This document shows positions 11,784 through 24,034 of a stretch of DNA of 64,000 nucleotides, in pieces. The notes beneath the pieces were generated by a model. That model searched no databases and was not told the origin of the DNA. It was given only the letters and a program-made list of their open reading frames with translations. Within the stretch, counting starts at the first letter, position 1. Each line of letters begins with the position of its first letter. This DNA is from Clitoria ternatea (lineage: Eukaryota; Streptophyta; Magnoliopsida; Fabales; Fabaceae): NCBI GenBank assembly GCA_037962975.1, contig CM075670.1:85811501-85875500 (forward strand), given 5' to 3'. Both the position numbers and the translations under genes were made by a program.

Positions 11784-14562
11784 GCTCAATGCCATTTCGC
11801 AACCATTTTAATTCCTGGGCATAACCACTTGTAAATTATCCATCCTTGTCATTAACACATATCATCATTTACTATAACACATTCGGCTATACCTATCAAC
11901 CACATTAGCAACAATGATACATCGATTATTACTTCTAAAACTCATTAAATATCACATCATTCATAATCATCACCCCAGGTTCATCACAGAATATAAATTA
12001 TATCCATACATATTAAACATCACAACATTTTGAATTCTCAAAGCATAAATATATATGTATATAAATCAAAACATCATCTGAATCTCCATTTCACTTGGCA
12101 TTTATTTTATTCTTACCTCATCTAGCACTTGTTTCCGCGGTGTCCATCAATTTTCTGCCATTGTTCACTTTAAACCACAACAAAGGGGTGAGTGATTGAA
12201 ATTTCAGATTAATGCAGAAAAATATACTTCTAGGAAAAGTATAATCTAGCTACCTTCCCAATTAAATGCTATCTTGCTAATCATGATTATCATCCATAAG
12301 CTTATATTTGACTTACTTTCGTCACCTAAACTTAATTAAACCATTTCACCTTTTAATTCTTTAATAATGCAAATTTGCATACCATTAGGCTTCATATATC
12401 ATTCTCATTATAATCATTATCAATAAAATTATAAGTCATTCTTGTAATTACTTCGCATCTTACTATAGGTCAACATCAATTCAAATTTAAATTCTAGTCA
12501 TCATATCTAATTTCTATCACCACATCATTTCATGGTCATAAAATAAACAACTGACTCTCAAGCAATGTAAATAAGACTCCCTAGTTTCCGGATACTAAAT
12601 TGGATCGGTCATCAGCTGGGGGTCCTACCTGGCCACCCATGAACCCTTCTTGGTCCACCAAGCCTTGCATGACTCCCTACCTCACCACTAGGTCCTACCT
12701 GACCTCTAGGTAGCTCAACTAGGCCACAATCGACTACTGGAGCAAAAAACGAGGGGTAAATATACTAATCGACCATCCACACCATAAAATATTCACATAT
12801 AGCAATTCTATCATAACATCAACTCAATTAATTCTCACTAATTCATCCTGGCACTATAACCATTAACCTGGGATCTCAACCAGCCACTCAGGCATATTCT
12901 TTCTTTGTTATCTCATTTCACAACATCTCTTAATTTCTCAAATCATCAAAAAATCATCATTTTGTTTCATCATCTCATATCAATGTGTCATTCATTACAT
13001 ATACATCTTCATCACTTTCATTGTCCAATTATAAATACATTTTCATAATTTATATCCCGATCCTTAACAAGCAAGTATATATAGTATTATAAATAATCAT
13101 TTCTACATTCCCACATATGACTCCTTAATCCATACTCAATTTCCATTATCTTCTTATAACACTAGAAACCACCACACTTATAATTAATTACCTTTACATC
13201 AAGTTAATCATCAATTCACATACAAATTGATAAGTCATCAATTTCCCATAAACTTATACCACTTTCACTTATTTTACAACAATCAATATCATAATTAATC
13301 ATTTATCAACCTATCAAATCATTTCATTTTCATGACTTCTAAGTTTCCATAGTCTCTCATATTTCACATAACTCATAACTCACCAGTTTCACTACTTAAG
13401 CATACAATTTCTCATCTTACCTTATAATTCTATCAAATAACATATATTTATATCAAGTTACAATTCAGTCTTGCAACTTTTTATTCTCAAACATTATATA
13501 TACATATATATTCATATTTTAATCCTCACCCTCTTTATAATTAATTTGATTATTCACTAGTTCCTTACCCGTTGGCACATAAATGTCATAATTAATTAAA
13601 TTGGCTAGTGGGGGCAATAATCTACCCTTTTCTTATATGTTGAATGGCGTAATTAAATTTGCTACATTAATCTCAACCCGATTCACCCGCCTACCTCATT
13701 TCCAAGCTCCTGCTACTTGTTCCTCATCATGACTATGTCTGATATCTAAAGTTCAAGAGATTTACAAATAAAGTTAGTCTTTCAACTCCTGAAATCATAA
13801 CCCGTTCGCCGAAACAACATCAAACTCAATATTAATACCTCCGAAGCTTATCTCAACAAATCCCGATCCCGGCTTCACGTCCCACCTTGCATAACGTCCT
13901 TTCAGCGCTCGATTCACATCCTATGTTTACCGAAATAAAAACCTATTAGCATCTCTGTGATCCCTGAGCTCCAAGGAATCTTTTAATCGGTGTAGGTTTC
14001 TGAAATTCAACCAAATTACCCAAGCCTCCAAAATTAAGAGGAAGGAAAAATTAACCAAAACTTAAAATTGAAAGTACCATTATGCTCACCTCGTTTCCAT
14101 GATCCCAAATATGCAATTGATTTCGCATTTCGTCAAAGAACTAGACCCCGATCAGGCCATCATGCATTCGACCCTGAAAATGGAAAGACGGAGCTTCTGT
14201 TTCCTTTCTTCACTGATGCCTGCGAGGAAGAGAGAAAGAAGGAATGAAATGTTTTAGCCATAAAGGCAATTTTGTCCTTTCACACCCCTTTTTATTTCCT
14301 TTTCTTTTCTCTATTTTCTTTTCTTTCTTTATTTTCCTTTAACTTAATAAATTTAATCTATTTAACTTTTAACCATAATAATTTACATCCTATCATTCTA
14401 AATTAGTTAAATCCATAATTTCTCAATTTATAACTTTTTAAAATAACTTATTCTATTTGATTAATTTACTAACCACTCCAATTTATTTAATTTAGTATCC
14501 ACTAATTTCTAGTTAATCTCATTTGACATGAATAATTAATTTTGACTAATTGGGATGTTACA
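11003..14562 (-). mobile_element. Solo LTR D (3560 bp)
   Basis: Begins TGTAACATCCCCGCC and ends AATTGGGATGTTACA, with target duplication CATTC at 10998-11002 and 14563-14567. The block at about 12592-12790 (cagctgggggtcctac, gaacccttctt, gtagctcaact, gaggggtaaata) matches 62893-63100 in element E, so D and E are one family. Minus-strand sense is inferred from the position of the gaggggtgag-type block and of a TATA-like sequence in E. There is no internal region, primer site or coding sequence. The 190 bp between solo LTR C and D (10808-10997) hold nothing I recognise. Confidence 0.85.
11721..11783. repeat. Compound (AT)n(GT)n microsatellite
   Basis: About 18 AT units pass directly into about 13 GT units, inside solo LTR D. 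Confidence 0.95.
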
Positions 14563-15129
14563 CATTCCAAAGAATATTTTTCCAGTTCCTTTGTAACCAT
14601 AATAAAAAGAAACAATCCTCCAAAATGAAATGACACAAATAAAAGAATTTAATCATGAACTGTTTTTTGCTCCATAGACAGTGAAGAAACTGATTTGTTG
14701 TGTAGATCATGCATTTCTGCTCATAACTAAGGTCATCAATGATTAGCTTGTTTTCATAAATATTGAAATCCTAATTTTCAATAAAAGGCATATTTGAATA
14801 ATCCTTTAGTGATTTTCCATTGGCATGTAGTATTTTTTCAATTTCTACTAGATAGAGATTTTTTAAGTCTCATCGTTAATGTTTAGTGCTGCAATTTAAT
14901 AATAACAGTAAATAATTATGTAATGAATAGTTGAATATATAGAAAATTGGTTAAATAAAAGTAATAATAAAAATGTAAATATACCTTGATTCATAGAGGA
15001 CGACCTCCTCCTCTCATATACAATGTCATATGATAAAAACTTCCATTTTCCTTGTAAGACATTTTTTGGATTTCTCATTCTATTTAAATGCAGCAAATTC
15101 ACAAATAATTTCCTTAATTGGTGCGTTGA

Positions 15130-16660
15130 AGAAAATTCACCAACTTCCTTTATCCCATCAATGAATTCTTTATCTTCATATATAAAACCTAACTTAAAAC
15201 ATGCTTCCTAAAAGGTGTTGTAGATAACACCATCAATAGTCCTTATGCTCTCATAACTACTACGCCGCTTTTAAACGGTCAATAATAACTGCATGTAACA
15301 CAATTCTTCTGTTCATAGGGGGAATATACTGCAACCTCCTGATTGAAAATCCTTTCTTCCTTAGTTGCCAATGACATGTATCCTTGTTGAAGATAAACTT
15401 GGAAAATATTCTTCTATAAGATGGATAGCCATCCGTATCAATTATTGTTTGACTTTGGAATTTTATCTTAGAAGATATTTTGCACATCTCTCATCTTTCA
15501 TGCAAGGATTCTTCTTATATGCTCTGCCACATGGTCCATCAACCATAAATCTTGATACAATTGAATATAATTTTGGACACTATTGTGGGTTTTGGAACTC
15601 TTCACAGATTAAATCATCAATTTGACTTGTGGTTCACAATGTATTTTGTCCACTTAACCATAAAAGTATATGTACATGAGGAAGTCCACTTTTTTGGAAT
15701 TCGATGATTTACATTTCTGTTATTAAGAAATAAATCAAAACATAAATATAAGTTCAATAAATATATGAAATAATATATATGTATATATATATATGTATAT
15801 AATTTAAATATTATGATGTTTTTAATATTAAAAAGTTGAATAAGATAATTTATATATAAAAGATGTTTTTAAGGTTTTTAGTTAGGTATAGGGAACAAAA
15901 ATTAATATCGTATCTAGTTTTCCAAAAGGTTTTCCTCTCTTAAAGTCATGCATCATATTACTCAACTTTATTTTAAATAGCTTGCAGCTTATATTTGGCC
16001 TTTCATCAGGTTTCAAATTTCTAGACTCCACAAATCTATTGATTTTTGGCCAATTAGCATTCAAGTGAAGGGGATAAACAAATTAGAATGGCCGTGTCTT
16101 ACAAATTGCCATAGTATCTTAGCTATTGTTGAACATATATCTCATTCCTTCTGTAAAAACCAGGAAGAACAACTTGTTTTCCCATGCTTTCTCCTCTACA
16201 AACAGCTTCTTGAATCCCTTTTAGAAGATCTAATATTGATTATTTCTTATAAAATATAATATTTGAGACTCAATCATAGTGAAAATATCGACTAAGAATA
16301 TTGAAAGCTACCCATTGACAATGGTTCCATATTCAATACTTCTTTTTTGAATTTGAAAGCTACCCATACCTTCATGGTTACCCCTTTTCGACTTCTTGCA
16401 TCTACATCTGTTAATAGTTCCTATAGCAGAGGATAAGATTTTTCCAAAATCGGTAGTTGGATTTTTCCTTTGCCACAACACAATGAGAATGATGGATTCA
16501 AAGGTTGTTTTGATTTATCTGATCGTCCTTCATACCATAAAAATGCTTTGTAATCAAAACAGTACAAGAAGGATCTCCAACATCTAAAACTTTTGCACTC
16601 GAATGGAATTAAATTAGGAAATTAGATTATTTTGTTGTTATTAAAACACTACAACTATGC
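15130..16660 (-). pseudogene. Decayed Helitron Rep/helicase gene (Rep part)
   Basis: Reading the minus strand from about 16660 downward, frames with frequent stops give Helitron_like_N and Rep blocks in order. LFIPFT and NANWPKI near 16030-16130 match the segment before the nicking domain. KPDERPNISCKLFKIKL follows at about 15960-16010. IEFQKSGLPHVHILLWL at about 15640-15700 contains the HxH of the HUH nickase motif. MVDGPCG, then PCMKDERCAKY, lies at 15490-15545, and DTDGYPSYRR at about 15420-15450. This order and spacing fit plant Helitron Rep proteins. The YxxK catalytic block and the SF1 helicase domain are not recognisable. I could not find the TC and CTRR ends, so the element limits are unknown. 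Confidence 0.8.
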
Positions 16661-17999
16661 TAACAAACGTGTTGCATTTAAATTTACCTTGTATCTTAGC
16701 ATCATCAAACAAAATGTGTTGTGTACTCTCATTTGTACCACCAAATGTGTCATCCCATTAAACAAAGGACCATACTAGAAAGGGAAATGAAAATAGAATA
16801 TTTATTTACAACAATTATAATTTTATTTTATTAATTTTCCATACCTAAACTTTGGAAGTTGTGATTGAACTTTTGTTGATTGGAATTCAAGTAATCATCG
16901 ACTTCTTGTTGATTTCTAGAGGTAGAAGAATCTTGGAGTTAGGGCTGAGTAGCAGGCACTTCCGGTTGGACTTGGACCAAAAATCACCAAACCAACCAAA
17001 ACATAAAAATAACCCAATATTGATCGAAAACTCAGATCTATGGTGGCAGAATTATTGGACGATTCAAATCAGTTAAGTAATGCACTTAAAAAAAATCGGT
17101 GAACATCCAAAATATTAATTTTAAAAAATACATACTTACAAACTTACAAATTAAATATTTAACAGAATTAGTGTTTAAGGGATTTGCATATTTGCTGAAT
17201 CTCTGCTTTGCATGTTAAACTTTTATTTTGTACCCTTTGTTAAACTTTTATTGTTTCTGTAGTAGATACCCATTTTTGTCGCTTTTGTTTTCTTAGTTAA
17301 GAAAGAACCCGTTAATACCATAAATGTTCATATTTGTAACATGTAAAAGTATTTGTTTAAGACAAAATAAAATATTAATGATATAACCTTGTTTTTTTTT
17401 AAAAAAAAATGGGGTGTATTTTAAAAAAACTTTTGCAAATAAGGTACATGTAAAAATATTTATATGTCTTGAGTGAAAAACATTTATGGTACAAATAAGA
17501 CATGGCAATCACTAAAACAACTGTTTCGTTTATGCAAATAAAGAATATTATTAGATACAATTTTTTTATTCTTTCACCCGTAAATATTTTACATATACCC
17601 CATTTATAAAAATATTTATAAAATACACCCATTTTTTTAAAATAACCCTATAACCTTCAACCGTAGTTGAGTAAAACATTGTTATGCTCCCTTGAACTTT
17701 TCATTATAAAGTGTATTTGATTTTTGTCCATTATCTGCATAAGAGATATGAAACGTATGAAAGACCTAGGGTTGGATTCAATTAAATAGACATCAAAAGA
17801 TAGTAATATATAACCTGTTTGTAGATTGTTGTTTGTTTTGCGTTGGACTGAAATAGTCCTTCTCATTCTAGCAGTTTTGTCATCTATATATTTTACTTTA
17901 TTATTCTTTAAATATCATATTTTTAATGTATAGTTCTAAATATTTTTACATAGATAATAAGAATGAAATGGCATAGATGTAAATTTATTTTCTAGTTAT
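16661..17999. other. A+T-rich region, no gene recognised
   Basis: It may be the upstream part of the Helitron, but no domain can be read. It includes the inverted repeat at 17398-17645. It ends with GTATT (18000-18004), the target duplication of the Tat-like element. Confidence 0.4.
17398..17645. repeat. Imperfect inverted repeat, possible fold-back/MITE remnant
   Basis: The left arm at about 17400-17470 (aaaaatggggtgtatttta, tacatgtaaaaatattta) is inverted at about 17575-17645 (taaatattttacatata, taaaatacacccattttttt). The arms flank about 105 bp. No clean target duplication was found, so the element type is uncertain. Confidence 0.45.
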
Positions 18000-18004
18000 G
18001 TATT

Positions 18005-18236
18005 TGTTCCCCCATGAGATTGGGGGTGGTTCCTACCACTTCTAGATATGCCTCCACATCATTGGGAAGTTAACTAGCGTGGGATATAGCCTAATGGGCA
18101 AACCTTACTTTGTAATTTAAGTATAAAAATATCTGTTATAAGTATGAGAGGACTAAGTGACACATATTGAGAAATAAGGTACCTGATCCCTAGGGAATTC
18201 TCTAGGGTTTTGTGCCCACTACTCTTTGTGTGAACA
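18005..18236 (+). repeat. 5' LTR of the Tat-like element (232 bp)
   Basis: Runs from TGTTCCCCCATGAGA to GTGTGAACA. It aligns throughout with 42294-42524 with scattered differences, including atgcctccac, ttaactagcgt and gggaattctctagggtttt. It is short for a plant gypsy element. Confidence 0.95.
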
Positions 18237-18237
18237 T

Positions 18238-18257
18238 TTTGGCGCCCACCGTAGGGC
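18238..18257 (+). other. Primer-binding site of the Tat-like element
   Basis: TTTGGCGCCCACCGTAGGGC begins one base after the 5' LTR. The TTGGCGCCCACCGTGGGG-type PBS is common in Tat-lineage and related plant gypsy elements. Confidence 0.75.
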
Positions 18258-18389
18258 CTGGTAAAACGGATCCTACACCACCTTTTCTCCAACCCTAATC
18301 CTTATTCTAGCGATGGTGAACATGCAGAACACCCGACGTGAAGAAGGCATCAGACGTCAGGATTCACAACTAAAAAAACCCTAAACAGC

Positions 18390-19215
18390 TACCAGAAATT
18401 AGCGACCACCGAACACCGTCGCTAATTTGCCACCGACTTAGCGACCGCCTTATACAAAAAGGGACCCAAAATATGTTAGCGACTTATTTAGCGACCGCTA
18501 GAGGACGCGGTCGCTACCAATTGTGAAAACTGTCGCTAGTACGGTCGCCAATTTTTAGCTCCACCTTGTTTCAGTTTCCCGCCAGGATATTTTGTTGGCG
18601 CCAAATAGTAGTGACGGTATATACCGTCGCTAACGTTCCCTCTTCTCCAGCGACGGGGCACCCGCGTCGCTAAGGTTTGTACTAGTGACGGAAGCGTCCG
18701 TCGTGGCTAATTGTTTGGCCAAGTTAGTGACGGACATTCATTGCCGTCGCTATGTAAACCAGCTTCCCTCCATATTTTTCTTTTAATAATGGAAGGTAGT
18801 GACGGCGCGCTGACACCGTCGCTAATGTTCATGAGGTTAGTGACGGAATAAGTTGACCGTCGCTATGGTTTTCGCCTTCCCTCCATAATTTTCTTTTTAA
18901 TAATGGAAGGTAGTGACGGCGCGCTGACACCGTCGCTAATGTTCATGAGGTTAGTGACGGAATAACTTCACCGTCGCTATGGTTTTCGCCTTCCCTCCAT
19001 AATTTTCTTTAAGTTAGTGACGGTGAGGTGAAACGGTCGCTACTTTTCAGGAGGTTAGTGACGACATTGTTGTACCGTCGCTAAGTCTAAGGAGGTTAGG
19101 GACGGCGGTGTGTAACCGTCGCTAATTTTCAGGCGTTTAGTGACGGTGTGTTTCGACCGTCGCTAAGCCTTTTAATTGTAGTGACGTTGGTAGCGACGGG
19201 TGGTAGCCGTCGCTA
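18390..19215. repeat. Left subterminal hairpin array of CACTA-1
   Basis: Repeated TAGTGACGG, each followed after a roughly 10-nt loop by CCGTCGCTA. From 18797 on the units start 41 bp apart: 18797/18838, 18911/18952, then 19015, 19056, 19097, 19138 and 19179. The block at 18791-18904 is duplicated in tandem with period 114 bp. Such subterminal repeats are the usual binding sites of the TnpA-type protein in CACTA elements. Confidence 0.9.
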
Positions 19216-19234
19216 AGTATTTAATCTAACTCGA

Positions 19235-19470
19235 CAGCAACCCCTTTCCCTGCCACTTGCCCTAACTTCCCCTTCCTCTTTCAGCGCCTCCTCCCTCTCC
19301 TCCCTCTCCTCCCTCCCTTCGTCGGACGTCCTCCTCTCCTCCTCCGAACCCCTCTCTCCGAACCCCCCCTCTCCTCCTCTGAACCCCTCTCTCCGAACCC
19401 CCCCTCTCCTCTCTCTGAACCCCTCTCTCTGAACCCCTCTCTCTGCCTGCCTCTCTCAGCTCCCTTTCTT
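19235..19470. other. C+T-rich tract following the left array of CACTA-1
   Basis: Strong strand bias, with repeated ctctctccgaacccc units. The same arrangement (ttgccctaac, then a CTCC-rich tract) follows the left array of CACTA-2 at 43850-44250, so it belongs to the element. It is possibly a 5' UTR or promoter region. The long open frame across it on the minus strand is composition-driven. Confidence 0.55.
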
Positions 19471-20313
19471 CCTCCATCGAGGCTCGGTGTGCCATTGCCT
19501 CAGGCGACCATCTCCGGCCAGGCAGAGTTGCGACAAGTGGCGAGGAGTCTCCGGCGACCACCCTTGCAGGTTTTCCGGTGAGTTTTCAACTTTTTAACTT
19601 TCCAACCAGCTTTTCCGGCTCTTCAAAAAATTCCTGGTAACATTTTTACTTCAGATAGGAGCTTAATGATTGTTTTTTTTGTGGTAGTGGCCAGTATGGT
19701 CAGAATAATGCAGCCTGATGATTGTTCTTATAGCATAATTAGTGTATCTCATCCAGGTACTAATAACATTATGAAGTACTTACTAAACTTAGGTGTTAAT
19801 TCAAATCAATACGAGGAAGTTCTTCAGTTTAAGTATCACTAAATAGTAGATACCTCTTAGAACTACTCACTGAGTTTAGCATGTAATTATGCACATCCTG
19901 GTGCTGGCTGCTTTGTCTTATTTTTCAAACACGTGCATGAAATAAGTGGTTGAGGCATCGGAAGTATGAGATTCTAATGTGGAGTTTATAGGGTCCTGGG
20001 TTGGATCTTAAATAGGTGCCTCCTGGTTAGTATATGGAATGTGTTTAAATTTATGAGAATCAAAATGATTGAAAATGTTAAAGTTAAAATGTATTTGGTA
20101 TGTTTAAGTTTATTGGGAATGTTAAATAAAACTAAAACTTTCCATTTGCTTGAGAAACTAAGATTCTCATCCCTCACATAGAATAGTTTTGTTGGGAAAC
20201 TTATGTAAGATTCCTAAGAACTTAATACTAGGTGTCAAAGCAAGTTGTTTGACCATATGTTGATCATTGCATGATTATTAGCCTCTATACTATACTTTTA
20301 TACTATTATTATT

Positions 20314-20662
20314 GGTAAAAATAGTGCTTTGGTTCTATACGTTTGCCGGTTTTATTTTGGTCCTCTAATTTTACTTTAATTCGTTTCAGTCCTCTAAGTT
20401 TTAACTGTACTACTTTTGTCCTTTTATGAGTTAAAACCACTATTCTTTTTGTTGAAATTGAATGGAATACTTATTTTATTTGAAAGAAATTAAAAGAAAC
20501 ATAAATTCTAGGAAAGAAACATGGATTCTAAAAATTAACACCCAAAAGGACCAAAATAAGACGCTTCTAAAACTTGAAAGACCAAAATGGAACAAACAAA
20601 CTAAGTTAGAGGACCAGAGAGAAACTAACCTTAAAGTAAGAGTACTGAAATACTATTTTGCC
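20314..20662. mobile_element. MITE-like insertion (349 bp) within CACTA-1
   Basis: The inverted ends GGTAAAAATAG and, inverted, GGCAAAATAG are flanked by TTATTATT on both sides (20306-20313 and 20663-20670). Inside, ggtcctctaattttactttaa is roughly mirrored by gaggaccagagag followed by ttaaagtaag. Termini starting GG and an 8-9-bp duplication suggest a hAT- or Mutator-type MITE. The duplication is in simple sequence, so its length is uncertain. Confidence 0.6.
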
Positions 20663-22430
20663 TTATTATTATTAGAAGAAACAATAATCTCAATGAGAGG
20701 AGGATACACCCGTGCGCACACTCACACGGAAAAGTGAAAACTACGAAACAAGGAATTCACCAAACTTCATGGGTAACCTTTAATCTTCCAACTTGAAGGC
20801 TTCCGGACCACAACTTAGTCAGAGCTTACCACCATTCTATCCTCCATATCTCTAAATTGCAATAGTCTCTGCGATTGTTTCATAAAACGTTTTATGTATT
20901 AATGAGAATTTGGTGATGGACCACATAACTCTTAATTGCCAAGCTGTTCCCATGCCTTGTACCCATCAAGATCACTAGTGAGCTTAGTAGTATGATCTTT
21001 TTTCAGATTAAATCTATCAATTATTATCAACATCAATGTTCTTACATTGACCACCATGATTTTCAATAAATTATAAGCAAGCACAGAATGTGAATTAGTG
21101 AAAACAGGAGAATCTCATCTGTAAACACTCTAAGAACTGCTAACTGTCCTGTCTAGTGTCACACACAGTGACCCAAGCTAAAATCAACATCTTTTGTTAT
21201 AAGAAACTGTCTCATTCCCTCTGAAGTAGCAAAATCTTTGATGTCCCTGGTTAAAAGCACCTGTTCATATTCAGTCCTTAATTTATCCAGCGACACACTG
21301 TGTCCACTGAAGTAAGGGAGTTAAAATCTGAACAATCTTCATACTCATCACAGACTGACCCATGCACTTTTATGATAGTGTTAAATACCTTGAAATGTCA
21401 CTAGTAAATTATAGATTATAGTAGAGTATTAATTTTAGTTCAAATTATTGGTTGGTTAGAGCCTTATAGAGGGTGAAAGGATAGAAGAGTTTGGATTCAG
21501 TCTTTGTATCATCTGAGAGAATTGAGCAGTGGATGGTAGCTATGCTGTGGAAGGAGAAATCCTCTCTGTGGGTGAGACCCTTGGAGGAGAGGTCTCCCAC
21601 CCTTGTTCTGTTCAGTTTCATTGAAAAGACAATCTTTTCTTTGCCAAGCTTTGTAAACCAGGTTCCTAACATTTGAGGATAATGTAATATTTGAAAATAT
21701 GATTCGGACACTAGCTGTAATTTTTTATGTGATTAATTTGGTTCTACGTATTATTTTATTCTAGTGACATGTATAATGGAGTGGCAGTGAATGATCACCT
21801 TTCCTTTTGTCTCAAACCTTTACATGGTGTTAGATACTAAGATTATAGGAAATACTAATGGCTGACTGACACTCCTCCTCGTCTATTACCAGTCCATACT
21901 CTAAAAGTACTCATAGTCTCACTCTTCTGAAAATACTTCAGTTGTTACTCAATACACTTGCTATTTCTAACAAAAGTTATGTTGGTAAAACTATTAATTT
22001 CAACTTGCAAAGACTATCTTTTGGAAATTCTTGTTAATTCCTGTCTTAAAAGTAACTTGCCTTTTGCAAGTTGGCATTTGTTACCATATCGGTTACAGTG
22101 GATATGGTATCTGGTTTATTTGATGGTTATCAGTCTTGTAGTCTGTTTTGGCAAGGGATCAGCTTTGTTTGGTTGGTTGTTGCAGAAGGGATGAGTTTAA
22201 TGCTGTTTGGTTTTCAATTTTGTGGTTTTTGGTGCGGCTTGTAGTGGGGCTTTTTGTGGTTTTAGAAGGTGACTGGTCTCGTGTGCAATAAAGGTTGGGT
22301 ATCCGCATGCTATTTTTGCCTTGGTCTATGTGTTGGTCGTGTTGTGTTTACTGCAAGATATTGCACAAAGTTTTTATGTGCGAGGTGTTGTAGCCTTAAG
22401 GCAATTTGGCGTCAAATGCATTGCTGGGCT
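20663..22430. other. CACTA-1 interior without recognisable gene
   Basis: No domain, long frame or repeat is recognisable. It is probably intron or spacer upstream of the Transposase_24-like gene. The exon that encodes the Thr/Pro/Gln-rich linker in CACTA-2 was not found here. Confidence 0.4.
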
Positions 22431-22451
22431 TGATCTGTAATCATTACAGCT

Positions 22452-23597
22452 TTGTTGATAGTAGTCGCACTACCAAAGCGATTACTAAGGTATTAAAGGC
22501 CCAGTGGGATGGTCCATATATATCTTGGACAGATGCTAGGAAGGTTGTGCAAGATAGGTGGTTTGACACCTTCTCGGTAAGTTCCTAGCTCATTTGTTGT
22601 GACTTGATTTGTAAAATAGACCTGTTATTAATTTTGATTTCTCATTTCATTTTACAGTGTGATTACCAGTGGGCGGAGGGTATGATTGATGAGATTAGGA
22701 AGGTCTTTGCCACAAAGACCTCCAAAATCATCAAGAGTACCCTTTGGAAGGTGAGGGACAAGGGTGAGCGCCCTCGTTGGATCCCGGAGGACCATTGGGA
22801 CGGGATGGTCCAGAAGTGGGGCGGGGTCCCGTTCCAGCAGGCGAGTGCTCGGAACAGGGCCAACAGAGCCGCCGATGCTGCAGCCTCGGTTTACACTGGG
22901 GGTAGCATTTCAACCCTCGAGCACAAAAAAAGATTTGTAAGTATATTTATGTTAAACATTTCTATTATGATTCGTCTTACATGTTTACAAATAATAATCT
23001 CAATGTTTTTTGTCCACCACAGGAGCAGAGGGAGCACCGGGAGCCTTCTTTGTTTGAGGTCATGTAAATGACCAAGAAGAACAAAGCCGGTGCATGGGTA
23101 AACCAGAAGAGTACGGATCTAGCGGTATTTACTTTTAACTGACACATGCTTATAATTTACAAATCAGCTTACTAATCCTATCATTGTTTTTGAATTTACA
23201 GGAGGCGTATCAGGCCAGGAGGGCCGAGAAGGAGGCGGACCTGGTGGCTTCCACTCCTGAAGGGGAGGTTCCTCCCACCCTATCTTGTTCTGACGACAAC
23301 GCCATCTATATGGAGGCTGTTGGCGGTGTGAACAAGAAAGGGAGGGTATTTGGATTGGGTGGCGTCGGCACGCAGCTGGCGAAAAAGGGGAAGACCCTTT
23401 CCTCTTCATCTTCCTCTGGTCTTCCGACTGAGGTCGTTCAGGTAATTCAAAACCTGAACGATGAGCTACAGGAGGAGCGACGTCAGAGGCAGTTGCTGTT
23501 GGAGCGGGCCGAGGCGGACCGACAGAAGGCCGAGGCGGACCGACAGCGGGCCAAGGAGCAGCACGCGGAGACTCGTCGGCAACTTGCTCAGCAGTAG
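22452..23597 (+). pseudogene. Transposase_24-like (TnpA-type) protein gene of CACTA-1, one nonsense mutation
   Basis: Exons are near 22452-22576, 22658-22936, 23023-23124 and 23202-23597. All introns begin GT and end AG, and phases match. The protein has a helical block (AITKVLKAQW...VQDRWFDTF), the core IRKVFATKTSKIIKSTLWKV, PRWIPEDHWDGMVQKW, and GGSISTLEHKKR, all typical of Pfam Transposase_24 (Ptta/EnSpm). The C terminus is a charged coiled coil with repeated EADRQ (about residues 260-300). The family probably binds the subterminal repeats. One in-frame TAA (CAA to TAA) after FEVM in exon 3 breaks it; CACTA-2 still has CAA there. The start exon is not identified. Apart from that stop it is remarkably intact. 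Confidence 0.8.
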
Positions 23598-24034
23598 GAG
23601 CTACTGATGCAGTTGATGGCGAGGCTACCTCCCCCCACTTCCCAGGCGCCCCCACCACCACCCCAGGATCCCCCACCACCATGATTGTATTTTTTTTATT
23701 TATACACATTGTATATTTGATTTTTAGTTATGTTATATTTCATTCAGTATTTATTTTGTCATTCTTTATTTATTATGTCAATATTTATTGGTAATTACAT
23801 TCAAATCAAAAAGCCTTATTCTACCTATCATTAATAATTTAACCTATTTGATAAATTAATTTAATCTATTATTTTGTTTTTAATAATAATTTATTATTTT
23901 AAAAAAATTATTTTAATTTAATTATAAAATTTTATCAGCCAATACAAAATACAAAATATTAATATATTTTTAAAGTTAAATTAACAAAACCAGTCAATAT
24001 TGAACCAATTTTAAAAAAATTTAAAAATTCCCGT

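Noticed and set aside
18390..19215. Possible CRISPR-like array because of regular short repeats
   Set aside because: Repeats are degenerate inverted pairs at a CACTA end in plant DNA, without conserved-length unique spacers.
19262..19561. 99-codon minus-strand frame rich in Arg, Glu and Gly
   Set aside because: Reverse of the C+T-rich tract of CACTA-1. The CACTA-2 equivalent has a different composition-driven frame on the plus strand.
20462..20737. 91-codon Lys-rich frame
   Set aside because: Runs out of a MITE-like insertion into flanking DNA; composition-driven.
23164..23709. 181-codon Pro-rich minus-strand frame
   Set aside because: Shadow of the last exon of the Transposase_24-like gene, whose plus-strand frame has domain and splice support.
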